From: Hibiscus mutabilis
Lineage: Eukaryota > Streptophyta > Magnoliopsida > Malvales > Malvaceae
Length of the DNA stretch: 64,000 nt
Assembly (NCBI GenBank): GCA_019671005.1
Contig: CM033744.1
Span: 7,282,208-7,346,207, forward strand
Reading direction: 5' to 3'
Position numbers and translations under genes: made by a program. Under the pieces are notes generated by a model, which was given only the letters and a program-made list of their open reading frames with translations, did not search any database and was not told where the DNA came from. This document shows positions 33,339 to 44,999 of this stretch, piece after piece (position 1 is the first letter of the stretch; the number at the start of each line of letters is the position of its first letter).

Positions 33339-34469
33339 ATTAATGATTTTTGTTAATTTGAAAAATTAGATCTTTAGAAATATATATGAAAGAGACCCTG
33401 AAACTTTACCAAATCATGTTAAAAAAATAAAGCAATTTTTTTCAAATAAAATCTAAAAAAAACAAAAGCTAAAATGGATAAGAAAAGTCAAGAGCTGGGA
33501 TTAACCGAGCCAAATTATTACGGACGGTTATAAAATTAAAATTCAAACCAAACACACTTAATTTTAAGGGAGATACCATTTATAGTTGAAACTTTATTTA
33601 TCACACATTTAACTAGCAATTTGGCCGTGTCGGTACATTGATTGGTAGATGATCAAAACCGGGTAAAATTAAATTACTAAATTAGAAGATTTAATCCATT
33701 CATCCTTAACTTAATTAATGAACTTAATTAAAAATCACAATATTTAAGGTCAAACGTCGTTAACTTCGACATTTGGCAGCGTTTTTAAGCAAAACCATCA
33801 CCAACTTTAGTAATTTGCGACATTTCAAAATGGAAATGTCGCTGAATGGAACAAACGCCACACTAGATTATATAATCAGAAGTGTTGCTAGGTTAAAATA
33901 AGTGATTCTTCTTTGGAGAAGAGTCGTATCCTCAGGGGACAAATTTCTCCTTCACGACAATTGATTTTTTTTGTTTTGTTTTGTTTTGCTTGACTTTTCT
34001 TTCCTCCGAAAAAATAATCTTCATCACCATTGTTGTTTGCTTCTTTAGATCCATCCATGGTGCTTGATGGCCTCATCCTCTTGAGCGTTTTCTCTATAAC
34101 TGCATGTTCCCTTTTTTGAGGGAAGTCCGCTTGTTTTGGATATGCTTGGATGGCTTCTTTCGATGGTGGTTCGTGGGTAGGGTTGTCAAAAGATTAACAG
34201 AGTAGTGACAAAAAACGTTTAATGTCTGAACTTCGTTGAACAGATTAAACGTTTTAGAATTTCAGAGATCAAAATAGGTTTTAGAGTAAAGCTTAGTGAT
34301 AATTTACGTAATTTATCTTTTTTATTGAATCTTGTATTCAAGGTGAAACATATAAAACCCACAAGCAAAAGATTAATAAAAGAAACATCAAATTATTTTA
34401 TGAAATTAAGGGGGAAAAGAAAAAGGAAATAATACATGGAATTTACAAAGTACAAGTTGGTGGTGAATA
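33339..34469. other. intergenic
   Basis: AT-rich to about 33880. 33888-34160 is more GC-balanced and has a 62-codon - strand frame (MRPSSTMDGSKEANNNGDED) with no recognised family; it could be an exon remnant. Nothing else supported. Confidence 0.3.
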
Positions 34470-34708
34470 GGACTGTAAATGAGACGAGATAGATTGTGAG
34501 CTACTTGAGTCCAACTTGAAAAGTTCTCGAGCTACTCGAAAATAAAATATACTAATTTTTATTATTATTGATGTAAATGAGACGAACCAGATTGCAAGCT
34601 ACTCGAATTCGACTTGGTTAAAGCTCGATTAACACTTAACTTAAATTCTCAACGAATTGAGTCGAGTTTAACACTATCCGAACTCGACTCGGTTGTTTTA
34701 CACTCATA
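34470..34708. mobile_element. hAT-like MITE, degraded
   Basis: GACTGTAAATGAGACGAG near the left end and GACTCGGTTGTTTTACACTC near the right are imperfect inverted repeats. The interior has GAGCTACTCGA, CGAATTCGAC and GAGTCGAG, text frequent in plant hAT MITEs. No clear target duplication. Confidence 0.4.
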
Positions 34709-34741
34709 GTGGCAGACCTTATGGTGTTGGAAGCAGCGTAG

Positions 34742-35052
34742 TTGTTGGAGGCGGTCCTGGTGGAACAAGCATGTGTCATTGGCCATTACTCTGTTTTTTA
34801 TTATTTTTTTAGTTCTGTGGGGATGCGTAATCACTTGTTATTTGAATGTTTGTTTGCAAGGACAATTTGGGAGAGCATTCTTTTCTTGTGCAGCTTGAAT
34901 GGGAGGAGGAGTTGCTATAGCCTATAGGTCATTGTCTTTATCAAGGAAAATTCACTGCTGTCCTACATCTTCAACATCTCTTGGAATGCTTTTGTTTATG
35001 TTATTTGGGAATAAATGATCACCGATAAATCAAAGAATATGGATGAAATTAT
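34742..35052 (+). pseudogene. LINE 3' fragment (zf-RVT region), left piece
   Basis: MRNHLLFECLFARTIWESIL is the CxxxHLFFxCxxxxxxW part of the LINE zf-RVT domain. Then WNAFVYVIW and DKSKNMDEIISLI, the usual tail after it. The sequence is cut at 35053-35061 by a DNA transposon insertion and resumes at 39523. The rest of the LINE is not seen to the left. Confidence 0.65.
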
Positions 35053-35061
35053 TAGTTTAAT
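35053..35061 (+). repeat. 9-bp target duplication of MULE-type MITE, left
   Basis: TAGTTTAAT, repeated exactly at 39514-39522. Confidence 0.8.
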
Positions 35062-35379
35062 CGGTAAACTACATACCTGATTATTTGTTGAGTCCTTTGA
35101 CTATGAGAAGTTATAAATAGGTCTCCTGACTAATCGCGACTAACAAATAGGTCCAATTCATTTAAAAAATAAACGGCTGATGATGTGGCAGTTAATAAAA
35201 TATGTATAATAATAAATTTAACCCTTAACCTTTACACTTTATTTTAATTTGGTCATAAATTTAAAATTTTAGCTATCATCATTTAAATATGACAACATTT
35301 TAGTCTCTTAAATCTTAAACTCCATCTTCTTCCCTTCTAAAAACAAAAGTTATGCACTCCTACTGTGGGTAGCCCATCG

Positions 35380-35972
35380 TGTCACGTGGCTAGAGTTCCA
35401 ACCAGCCCACCGTGCGGCCTTAGGCAATGTGACTCAAGACAAACGCTAAGTAAGCCTTTTCAACCCTCTCGAAAGATCAAACTTCCCAAGCACCGACAAA
35501 AGCAAAGCGTTCTACGCGAAATCAGATCAAACGAGATGAGCGAAGAAGAACTTCGAAAGAACGCTCAAGAACAAAGAAAGAACACAAGAACACTCAGAGG
35601 ATTTAGAGTAAACGCCTTTATTCCTTGGAAACTCTGATACGTGAAATGAGGAGGGGAAGGCCTCTATTTATAGTTGAGTTCCCCCTAATCCGACGGTCTA
35701 TACAAATTTACATCGACGGCTAAGATCAAAGCCCACCAACCACAATGGTACAATCCTGGGAATATTTCCATCTATCTATGGTAACAAATCCTATGTATAC
35801 AAGGTAAGTTTACATAGGTCAAAGTGGATGGATATGCCTTCTAGAATCTCCCAAGGATCGGGCTAAGTCTGGTGGTCTCTTTGGGCCCAAGATCTCTATC
35901 AGAACTTCTTGGGAACCCTGGTGTGCACCCCGTGGTGCCAATGACTCGGGCCTTGGCTGGCGGCTCGTGACA
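35380..35972 (-). mobile_element. gypsy (gag-pro) 3' LTR
   Basis: TGTCACGTGGCTAGAG...GGCTCGTGACA, 593 bp, same length as its partner. Confidence 0.85.
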
Positions 35973-36211
35973 ATCTCCCCCACCAAACTTGGCGACGCCC
36001 TCGTCGCGCCTCTCGAACAAAGTTGAGATCGATCCTAGAGCTTCCTTCCGCGTACCTTGGCTTGCTTCCAATTCGGAATCTGGCTTGATTGTCCCCCCAT
36101 AAGGTCCGCTCTCCCCATAAAGAGCACCGGACTCTGATTCGGATGTCCCCCCATAAGGACTGCTCGCCTTGGCTCGTACCGCCATGCAAAATTACCCGTC
36201 CCAAGCACATC

Positions 36212-38446
36212 TTAATCGTAGGAACTCTTTCCTACCAGTTCTGACTTGCCCCGATCTGGACTCTCCCGACCCTTGTACACAAACTTGGATGCCTTCACGT
36301 TGAACACCGAACGAACCCTCGGAACTCTGAAAGGTTGCTTTGGCCCGCACCAAGTCTTGTCAACTCCATCTGATGGGTTAGGTTTTCTATGCCCTACACC
36401 CAACAAATTCGGTAAATCAAACTGTAAAACACTATCACCATGTTCAAGACGTACCTCACTCCTTATCTCGGCATTTACTCTATACATCAATCTTTCGTAC
36501 CTGAAGTTTGATGCCCCACTGCTCCTCGGCAATGTAAAACCCACCGACATTTTTCTCCCATTGAAGTTCGATACCTCGGCCACCTCGCTCATGGATGACT
36601 CCTCGACGGCCTTCATGCCAACTGCCTCGGGCAACTCTCGCCCATCCAAGGTAGTGTCCCCAACTGTCACCTCCAACTCGATGCCTCATTGGCTTGGAGC
36701 ATCTTCGACAAGCTGAATGGCTGTTAGCTTATTGGTTCCTCGCCCGTTGTCTCGGCATACAGGCACAACGCACCGTTGTCTCGGATCCAAGATGCACACG
36801 ACGTTGGCAAACAGAATGATGAGAGCTTTAATACGATCGAGGAAGTTTAGTCCCAAAATAAAATCAAAGTCATCTAACTCGATTACCTCGAAATTCTCTT
36901 TGGCCTTCCAATCCCCAATCTGCAACTCAATCTTCCGCATTATCCCCACAACTGGAACTTCCCTTGAATTCACCGCCTTGATCTTATCGGTTGAGTCCAC
37001 AAATTTAAGACCAAGCTTCTCAGCAGCCTTCTTGGACATGAACAAATCGCTTGCCCCGGTGTCTACCAAAGCACTCCTTGATCGTCCCGCCACGTTGATG
37101 TCGACAAATATCAACCCATTCTGCTTCTAGCCCTTCCTCGCCTTGACACAATCTAATATCATTGAGCCAAGCTTCGCAGCCTCATCACTCTCAGGCTCGT
37201 CCTCCTTGGACTTCTTGACTCAATCAGGGCATTCTCGCACTAAATGCGGCCCCTTACATCGGTAACACTTTCGATGTACTTTTACTACCCTCGGCTTCCC
37301 CCCTTTGATGCTAGCGATTGCACCAACTCTGTTGGGTTCTCCATCTGACTCGTCGTCCTCCTGGACAATGGCATCGAAGCGGCTCCTCTTCTTGGGACAG
37401 TCTTTCACTATGTGTGGACCATCACAATGGTAACACCTTATGGATCCTCGATCATTCCGATCATCTGGTTTTGCATACCAGTTCGGCTTGGTCGATGGCC
37501 TATCGTTGCCATCATCGTTGCTATCTCTGAACACATCCTGGTATTTCCCAACAATACCCTTGCCATGGGGCTTGAAAGACTTGGACTCCATGGACTTGTA
37601 AGCACTATAATCGGTCAAGGACTCTGCAATGGCTAGGGCTTTGGAAAGTTCCTGCACATCTCTCCGCTCTAACTCGGTCCTGGCCCATGGCTTCAATCCA
37701 TCCATAAACGTGAAAAGTGCATCATTCTCACCCAAGCCGGGGATAAGGAGTTGTAGCTCACTAAACTCCTAGATGTAATCCTCAATGGATCCATCGTGTC
37801 GAAGCCTCCTAAACTTGGTCCTGGTTTCTTTCTCCGTGTTACTCGGGCAAAACTACTGCTTGAACTCCGCTTGGAACTCCTCCCATATTCCAATACCCAT
37901 GCCCCCACTATTCTCATCAAGGCACCTACGTCGCCACCATAACAAAGCAACGTCAGTCAAGTAAACTATAGCAGCATTTACCTTCTTGGCATCATCTGTG
38001 ATGCTCATTGCCCGAAAGTACCGCTCCATGCACCAAATGAAGTTTTCAACATCTTTTACCGACCGTTTCCCCTTAAACTCTTTTGGCTTCGGAGTATCCT
38101 TCATTGGTCTAGGTGTCATCGTGGTTAACACACTGTTCCGCATGACAGCCTGATAAACCATCACTTCTGCCTTTAGATCCACCATTTCCACCCTCAATGC
38201 CTTCAACATGGCTTTGAGAGCATCTCTATTTTCCTCTGACTGATCACCCTGGTCATCCAGCTCCTCGAGCCGTGTATCTACCACGTCGAGTCGCTCCGCA
38301 GAATCCTTCATAGATCCCTCAAGCCTGGTGACCCTCTCCTCGAGCGCCGACAACTTGTCCCTCGAGTTTGCTCGACTTCCTTTATCCGCCTGGGTCTCCA
38401 CACCCTTCTGGCTAGCAGCAGCATTCTCTCCCTTCTTTGGTGCCAT
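36212..38446 (-). pseudogene. gag-protease polyprotein with unknown C-terminal domain
   Basis: ATG at 38446 (MAPKKGENAAASQKG). Coiled-coil N-terminus (LEERVTRLEGSM...LDVVDTRLEELDD, residues about 35-95). Gag domain (KPKEFKGKRSVKDVENFIWC, about 120-300). Knuckles CYHCDGPHIVKDCP and CYRCKGPHLVRECP (37396-37433, 37227-37268). Retropepsin-like protease with LVDTGAS (37048-37062) and FDFILGLNFLDR. Then 158 codons matching nothing I know, ending at TAA 36212-36214. The frame has no indel but five stops: TAG 37853, TAG 37769, TGA 37220, TAG 37127, TGA 36686 (first coordinate of each codon on the window strand). Each is one C-to-T step from CAG or CGA. Confidence 0.8.
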
Positions 38447-38495
38447 CTCAACTCGATGCTTCGTGCCTTGAACTAGCTAACGTCGCTCGAACAAG

Positions 38496-38507
38496 GCTCT
38501 GATACCA
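38496..38507 (-). other. gypsy (gag-pro) primer-binding site
   Basis: TGGTATCAGAGC on the - strand, complement of the initiator-Met tRNA 3' end, two bases from the LTR. Confidence 0.85.
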
Positions 38508-38509
38508 AC

Positions 38510-39102
38510 TATCACGTGGCTAGAGTTCCAACCAACCCACCGTGCGACCTTAGGCAATGTGACTCAAGCTAAACGCCTAAGTAAGCTTTTTTAACCCTCT
38601 CGGAAGATCAAACTTCCCAAGAACCGACAAACGCAAAGCTTCTACGCGAAATCGAATCAAACGAGATGAGCGAAGAAGAACTTCGAAAGAACGCTCAAGA
38701 ACAAAGAAAGAACACAAGAACACTCAGAGGATTTAGAGTAAATGCCTTTATTCCTTGGAAACTTGGATACATGAAATGAGGAGGGGAATGCCTCTATTTA
38801 TAGTTGAGTTCCCCCTAATCTGACGGTCTATAAAAATTTACATCGACGGCTAAGATCAAAGCCCACCAACCACAATGGTACAATCCTGGGAATATTCCCA
38901 TCTATCTATGGTAACAAATCCTATGTATACAAGGCAAGTTTACATAGGTCAAAGTGGATGGATATGCCTTCTAGAATCTCCCAAGGATCAAGCTAAGTCT
39001 GGAGGTCTCTTTGGGCCCAAGATCTCTATCTGATCCTCTTGGGAACCCTGGTGTGCACCCCGTGGTGCCAATGACTCGGGCCTTGGCTGGCGGCCCGTGA
39101 CA
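38510..39102 (-). mobile_element. gypsy (gag-pro) 5' LTR
   Basis: Starts TATCACGTGGCTAGAG (one transition from the left LTR's TGTCACG) and ends GGCCCGTGACA. Few differences from the left LTR, so insertion was relatively recent. Confidence 0.85.
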
Positions 39103-39522
39103 ATCGTAGATGGCTACCGTGAACATTAATGGAGGTTTTGATTCTCCAAAGATTTTCCATTGCTCATACAAATAGGGTTGCAAATGACTATCGTTAATAT
39201 CAATGGAGATTTTTTTTTAGAAGAGAAGAAGATGAAGTTTAGAATTTAAGGGACTAAAATATTGTAATATTTAAATATTGAGAGATGAAATTTTAAATTT
39301 GGGACCAAATTAAAATAAAATGTAAAAGTTGAGGTTTAAATCTATTATTATACATATTTTATGAACTGTCACATCATCAGCCGTTTATTTTTTAATGAAT
39401 TTGGACCGATTTGTTAGTCGTGATTAGTCGGGGGACTTATTTGTAACTTATAATAGTCAGAAGACTCAACAAATAATTGGGTCATAGTCGGTGACCATTT
39501 ATGTAGTTTATCCTAGTTTAAT

Positions 39523-39690
39523 CAAGACGATAGTTAGATTACGCTATCTGGTAGGCGTCTGTGTAAATAGATTCAAATCTGTAAATTCTTCTCTTTGTAC
39601 AGTTTGAGAGATTGTTTAGAACATCATCTTTGTGAAGATGTTTTTGTAAGTCTGTAGCAGTCTGTAATAAAATTCATAAATTATCTAACA
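39523..39690 (+). pseudogene. LINE 3' fragment, right piece
   Basis: Continues the frame of the piece ending at 35061: after DEIISLI, KTIVRLRYLVGVCVNRFKSV. Then TGAGAGATTGTTTAGAACATC and probable 3' UTR. Confidence 0.55.
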
Positions 39691-42579
39691 AAGCTGTAGA
39701 ATGGTGAAAAAGTAAACAAGGAAAAACTCGATTATTTAATGGAAAAAAAACATTCGTATCAATGTTGATTCGATTGTTTATATTGAATTTTTAGTTCATT
39801 TTTTATTAAAAATTATATTTAAAAATATTTTTATGACTTTATTTAAAATTTTCATTTCTTTTTCAAAAATTATTTTTTAAAATTTTTCATTATACATGAA
39901 AAAATCTGATTAGATCACATCAGACTTTTTTAAACAAAAACAATCAAAGAAAGATGACATCAGAAAAAGTTCAAAGAGTAAATTGATAAAAAAAATATGA
40001 TAACATAACTATCATTTTAGGTATTACACATTTATTTATATCGACTGTGTTGTCATTTAAATTTTAATATACTAACCCATTTTACATTTTCCCTTTCTTC
40101 AAAATAATTATGATAACATGTTTGTTTAATGTTCGTGAACATATCCGTGTAATTTTCGCGAACATATTCATTTATATGACCGCTAATATGTTCATTTATA
40201 TGTTCGCCAAAATGGTAGAATTACACTACTAGTCTTTAAGCTCATTAGGCTTCACAGTTTGAACTCAAAAGTTTACCATGTGTTCAAGTTAGTCAATGCA
40301 TTCACAAATATTTAAAATGTAAAAAAAGGAAAGGGAAACCAAGTAAATGAGTTTATAAACGAGCTTGTTCATGAACATAAACGAAAAGAATACACTTTTG
40401 CTCATGTTTGTTCATTTATTAAACGAACATAAAAATTTGTTCATACTCATTTATTTAGCTTAATGAATGTTATACGAACTGTTCACAAACAATTCATCGA
40501 ACGCTCTGTTCATTTACACCTCTAGGTTGAACTAAAGAAGGATGAGAGCTTATCCTCAATATTTTTGGTTTAATAACAATTTAAGTCCTTATAAATTTAA
40601 ATATTAAACAAATTAAATATTGCCTCATGAATTTTGAGTTTAAATACATAATAAACTCTTGCATTTTTGAAATTTAATATTTTAGCCTTGTTAATATTGA
40701 ATCTTGACTCTGCCCCTACATCAACCGTAAAAAAATTTATTAGTGATGTTAATGTGTCATTTTTATTATTTTTAAAATTTTTATAATCATTTTCTCTCTC
40801 CTAATCAATAGCTCACGTGTTATTTTTTAAATGATTTTATATGGACCAACAATCACCAGCTTATCAAAGTAAACTAATTGTCAAGAGTCGCTACACATAG
40901 CCACTAAGCTAAATTGCGTATATGGGATGCACATTAGACTGAATTAAAATTATGATCAAATTAATAGAATATATAAATAATAAAAATTAAATATATAATA
41001 ATATCAAAAATTTTAACTGTTACATCAGAGAATCCGTTAAACTTTAAATGATTAATAGCTTAATTGACATTATTTAAATAATTAAATAGTTTGACTGATA
41101 AAATTGATAAATCAATGATTAAAATAGAACTTATTCCAAATATGTCCATGAATATATAAAGTTAAGCCCAATGGGCTTGGGCATAATCATCAACGACTTA
41201 AGCCTTCAAATAGGTTCACAGACAAATATCCATCTCTTTCACGTTATCTTGTGCTTGTTTTTGTGTTTTAATGTATGGCTGCTTTTACTTGGCACTTCAA
41301 ATTCAATTTTTTTTTGTTGCCTTTGGTTCCCCGAATATTGTCATGATTAATTTAGACCGACTCACGTCACACACTTGGGTTTGTTGAGTGAGTCTTTCAG
41401 CATAAATTTTCTACATACGCAAGACCTCGAACTCGAAACCTATTTAAGCAATATCAAGATGCTTATCACTTGGACCAATCCGTTGGTACTTTAAATTCAA
41501 TTTTAATTCTTCATGCAAGAATTTGGTCCAAAAGTGTAAATAAATGGAAAAAATAAAAAAAAATCTCATCATATTGTTTGATCTAACAAGGTGAGTCGAT
41601 AGATTTTTTTTTATAAGCAAAATCAATAATTCGAATCTTGGTATTATAGATGAAATAAATTGAATTAAGATAATAACTCCATGTAAACCCCTTTATAATA
41701 CTTAATTTAGATTAATCAATTAATAAATTAGATATCAATAATTATACCAAAAAAAATATTTAAAACCCCCAATTTAATTTTTTAAACAACTCTATTATCA
41801 CCCTTCCTTGTTTAAGTTCATGCTTATACAATACTAGTGATTCATGACTGACACAAATGATACATCAGATTTTATATGGAAAATTATCACATTAATAAAA
41901 TGAAAATTTATTAAATCTCATAAAATAACAAATGGTGCATATCGTCATCGTTGTATATAGAAAACAAACATTTAATATCACTTTTTGAAGACATCTATTT
42001 TGATTTGTTTTTTCTTATACAAAAATTATTATCTCATTATTATGATTATCATTTTTAATTGAAAATATTATAAATTATAATTGAGCCACCCTCAAATTAT
42101 TTCATATAAATTTAGAGACGAAATTATGATCAAACATATAAAGAAATTAAAAATTAATTACATACTTAAATTTAAAAATTAAAAAAACATATACCTTGTT
42201 CAATTAATATTTAAAGTGAAAATAAAATAAAATACCAAAATAAAATATTTTTATTTTTTTTATAAGTGAAGTAAATAATATGGAAATTAGATTCATGGTC
42301 CATACCCTGCATGTAAGTCATCCAAGATTATTCGCGAAGAACAAAAATTTTCTATTTTTTTAGGCTTAATGGCCCGTTTGGCTCTTAAAGTATACATAAA
42401 ATATCGAACTATTCCTTAAAGTATTTTTTGGGAAACTTTAAACCGTGATCACAGTTAGCCCATGTTGTTAACGTTCGTTTAAAAAAATTGTTGACCAATC
42501 AGAACGTGTCACGTGTCATTAATAAACAAACAAAATCAACTGACTTATTTTAAAGGGATAAATTGCACGATAAGTTTGT
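39691..42579. other. intergenic, AT-rich with degraded MITE pieces
   Basis: No gene. 40110-40530 is full of TTCATGAACATAAACGA and CGAACATATTCATTTATATG inverted motifs and ends TTCATTTACACCTCTAG, typical of a degraded hAT MITE. 41640-41790 resembles one arm of the inverted repeat at 52205-52480. 42370-42580 contains CACGTGTCATT and a GGGATAAATTGCACGATAAG end-like motif, possibly a MULE tip adjoining the next array. Confidence 0.4.
41398..41490 (-). mobile_element. possible tRNA-derived SINE fragment
   Basis: On the - strand GATTGGTCCAAGTGATAAGC then, about 25 bases on, GGTTTCGAGTTCGAGGTC resembles A- and B-box order of a tRNA-related SINE. No tail or target duplication identified. Confidence 0.35.
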
Positions 42580-43365
42580 AAATTTTTTATTTTTATTCAA
42601 TTTAGTCCTAAAAATCTTTATTTAACCTGAATTTACCCAAATTTCTTTCTAATTTTTATAAATTAGTCCAATATTTTTAATATGATGATGTTTTTGTTCA
42701 ATTTAGTCCTCAAAATCTTTATTTAACCCACAATTAACCCCTACCACTTTATAATTTTTATAAATTAATTTAATATTTTTAATATGATGATATTTTTGTT
42801 TAATTTTGTCATCAAAATCTTTATTTAACTCACAATTGATCCCTACTAATTTGTAATTTTTATTATTTAGCTCAATATTTTAAATATAATTATATTTTTG
42901 TCCAATTCAGTCCAAAAAATCATTTTAGCCTAATATTTATATTTAAACCGAAATTGACTCATATTTCTTTATATTTTTTTTATAATTTAGTCCAACATTT
43001 TAAATGTAATCATATTTTTGTCCAATTTAGTCAAAAAATCATTTTTAACCTGAAATTAACCCCAATTTCTTTCTAATTTTTAGAATTTAGTCAAATATTT
43101 TAAATATAATTATATTTTTTGTTCAATTCAGTCCAAAAAATCTTTATTTAACACAAAATTAACCTCAATTTCTTTCTAATTTTTATGAATTAATTTAATA
43201 TTTTTAATATGCTGATATTTTTTTTAATTTAGTCCTCAAAATCTTTATTTAACCCACAATTGACCCCTACTACTTTATAATTTTTATAATTTAGGTCAAT
43301 ATTTTAAATATAATTATATTTTTGTTCAATTTAGTCTTAAAATCTATATTTAACCCGAAATTATT
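42580..43365. repeat. about 115-120-bp tandem repeat array
   Basis: Six to seven imperfect units with TTTTTGTTCAATTTAGTCC, AAAATCTTTATTTAACCC, CAATTGACCCCTACTA or AATTAACCCCAATTTCTTTC, then TAATTTTTATAATTTAG and CAATATTTTAAATATAATTA. No coding capacity. The first unit abuts a DNA-transposon-like end at 42552-42575. Confidence 0.8.
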
Positions 43366-43610
43366 GTACAACTCCATTTTTACCATCAACAGTGTTCAAG
43401 TACTAGCAAATTATTTTGTGTATTAAAAGTATTTGATCACATCACACATCATTTGTGAGCGGATCGAGTATGTATATCGGACTAGATTGAGAAAATATAA
43501 ACTTTTTATTTTTTAAATGATTAATCCAAACAATCAATTTAAAGATAATTATTATAATACGATCTAGATAATTAAATAAAGTAATACAAAATATAGTTCA
43601 ACAAATTTTT
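43366..43610. other. spacer before the LINE
   Basis: AT-rich, nothing recognised. AAATTTTTACTTTAA at 43598-43612 resembles AAATTTTTATTTAAA after the LINE near 50788 and may be its target duplication. Confidence 0.3.
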
Positions 43611-43619
43611 ACTTTAATA

Positions 43620-44095
43620 ATGGAAGGGAGAGAATCTTTCTGGAAAGCTCCTTTTCGGAAGGGTTATCAGAAGCGTCGAGCAATGCTTACGGGGGATTTT
43701 GTAGAGCGTCGAAGAATATTGCGGTGGGCAAAGGAAAGCGGTTCGGCTTCTCGGTGTTCGTGAATAATGTAAGCAAACACATCCACCCTAAAACTCTTGA
43801 AGAAGCTTTTAGCTGTTACGGGATGTTTACATTGCCTACTGGAATGATAAAAGACGACTACTTTTGCCTTTGTAAGATTCGCGGATAGGGAGGGTGCCAG
43901 TAGGGCGGTGCTGAGGGGTAATAGAAGACTTCCCTATTCGTATTTTTGAAGCCAAAAGTCCTAAGCCAACTGCTCCCGATGTTAAGAGACCCAATTCTCA
44001 GAAACCGATTGTCACTGGCACAGTTAGAGATGAGCGCTCTTACAAGGATGTTGTATTGGGCAAAAAGGCGGTAGTTTTTCTAGATTATCTCTCAA
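43620..44095 (+). pseudogene. LINE ORF1 with RRM domain
   Basis: RFGFSVFVNNVSKHIHPKTL and EEAFSCYG (43740-43826) are the first half of an RRM as found in plant L1 ORF1. FAFVRFADREGASRAVLRGN follows in another frame, then IRIFEAKSPKPTAPDVKRPN. At least three frameshifts. ORF1 would bind the LINE RNA. Confidence 0.75.
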
Positions 44096-44995
44096 AATAA
44101 TGATATGAAATTCCAGCGGTGCCGCAGAAAACGATGGTGTGGTGCGTGTTTGGATTTCTCAGGAGCAGGTCCCTGCCACAAAGAGCCTCCTTATCCCACC
44201 CAAAGAGATGGGTGGCTGGATTATTGTCTAGAGGCTCATATCACAAGTATGTATAACGAGGACATCGTTCAACAAGCCCTGACTTCAGACGGGATCAATG
44301 TAATTGCATGGGTCGTCATGTATATTGCGGTTCCCCTCAAAGGAAGATTCAGAGACGTTCTGGAAGCTTAACAGGTCCTGTACTAGCGAATGGTTCGAAT
44401 CGTCTATATAGGGCTAAACTGAAGTTCAAAAAAAACTGCTGGATTTCACTGACTGTCTATTTGGAATTGTGATTTCTTTAGAGCTGTTGGCAATCAGTGG
44501 GGTACTGTGTTACGTTGTTGCTAATAATAACTTCTCTTCCAAGAAGCATGATCCTTGTGCTCCAGTTAAATGACAGCGGCCTTTCTTGATGTTCCTGTCT
44601 TTCAAGCTGACGGGCTTCCCTCTGCCTTTAAAGGATCGGGTCTTTCTGGTTTAAAAGGTTCGCCGTTAACCGTCTCAAGCCCAAACACGTTATTAAAGGT
44701 AATTCTTTGCAAAGTCAATTGGGGGATCCAATATCCTACTATCCTAGACAAAGCGAGAAATTCCAGAAGTAAATCAAAATCGAGCTCTGGTAAAGATTCC
44801 TCATCAGATTCATCGCAAATGGAGAAGCAGTGGACACGCTTGAAGTTGGTCATTGCGTCGGAATCGACTTCGATGAAGATAGTGCGGTTGTCCTTAGCCG
44901 CCGAAAAGAAATCAAAGCTCGTGATCTTGCTGAAAGATAAGTTTCTACTCCTCGAATCTCTCTTTCTCTGTGTTGTTGGTGTGTTTTTGAATTAA
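44096..44995 (+). pseudogene. LINE ORF1 C-terminal part and junction
   Basis: Broken frames. 44105-44371 has RDGWLDYCLEAHITSMYNED. 44400-44560 reads CLFGIVISLELLAISG, like the region after the LINE RRM. 44570-44995 encodes a Ser/Lys stretch (RSKSKSSSGKDSSSDSSQME). I infer ORF1 continuation but see no named domain. Confidence 0.5.
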
Positions 44996-44999
44996 AAAT

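Larger units (their letters stand above)
35380..39102 (-). mobile_element. non-autonomous gypsy element, gag-protease only
   Basis: Two 593-bp LTRs (35380-35972, 38510-39102) with ends TGTCACG/CGTGACA; ATCG flanks both sides (35376-35379, 39103-39106). On the - strand: primer site TGGTATCAGAGC (complement 38496-38507), one 745-codon frame, purine tract GGTGGGGGAGAT (complement 35973-35984). It encodes Gag, two zinc knuckles and protease but no RT, RNase H or integrase, so it would need a partner element. This fits the TR-GAG class with a protease added. Confidence 0.85.
35062..39513. mobile_element. MULE-type foldback MITE, split by gypsy
   Basis: Imperfect terminal inverted repeats of about 280 bp: left 35062-35340, right 39222-39513. 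Both arms contain GGTAAACTACATA or GGATAAACTACATA at the tip, and AATTATTTGTTGAGTC, AATAAACGGCTGATGATGTG, AAAATATGTATAATAATA and CATCTTCTTCYCTTCTAAAA. A perfect 9-bp target duplication flanks it, as for Mutator-like elements. Without the gypsy element inside (35380-39102) it is about 730 bp and codes for nothing. Confidence 0.8.

Noticed and set aside
33888..34076. 62-codon - strand frame as a gene
   Set aside because: No family, no promoter, and low-complexity Lys/Asn content; left as intergenic with a note.
36246..36716. 156-codon + strand frame
   Set aside because: Antisense to the gag-protease frame, which has knuckles and a protease motif; the + frame has no recognisable feature.
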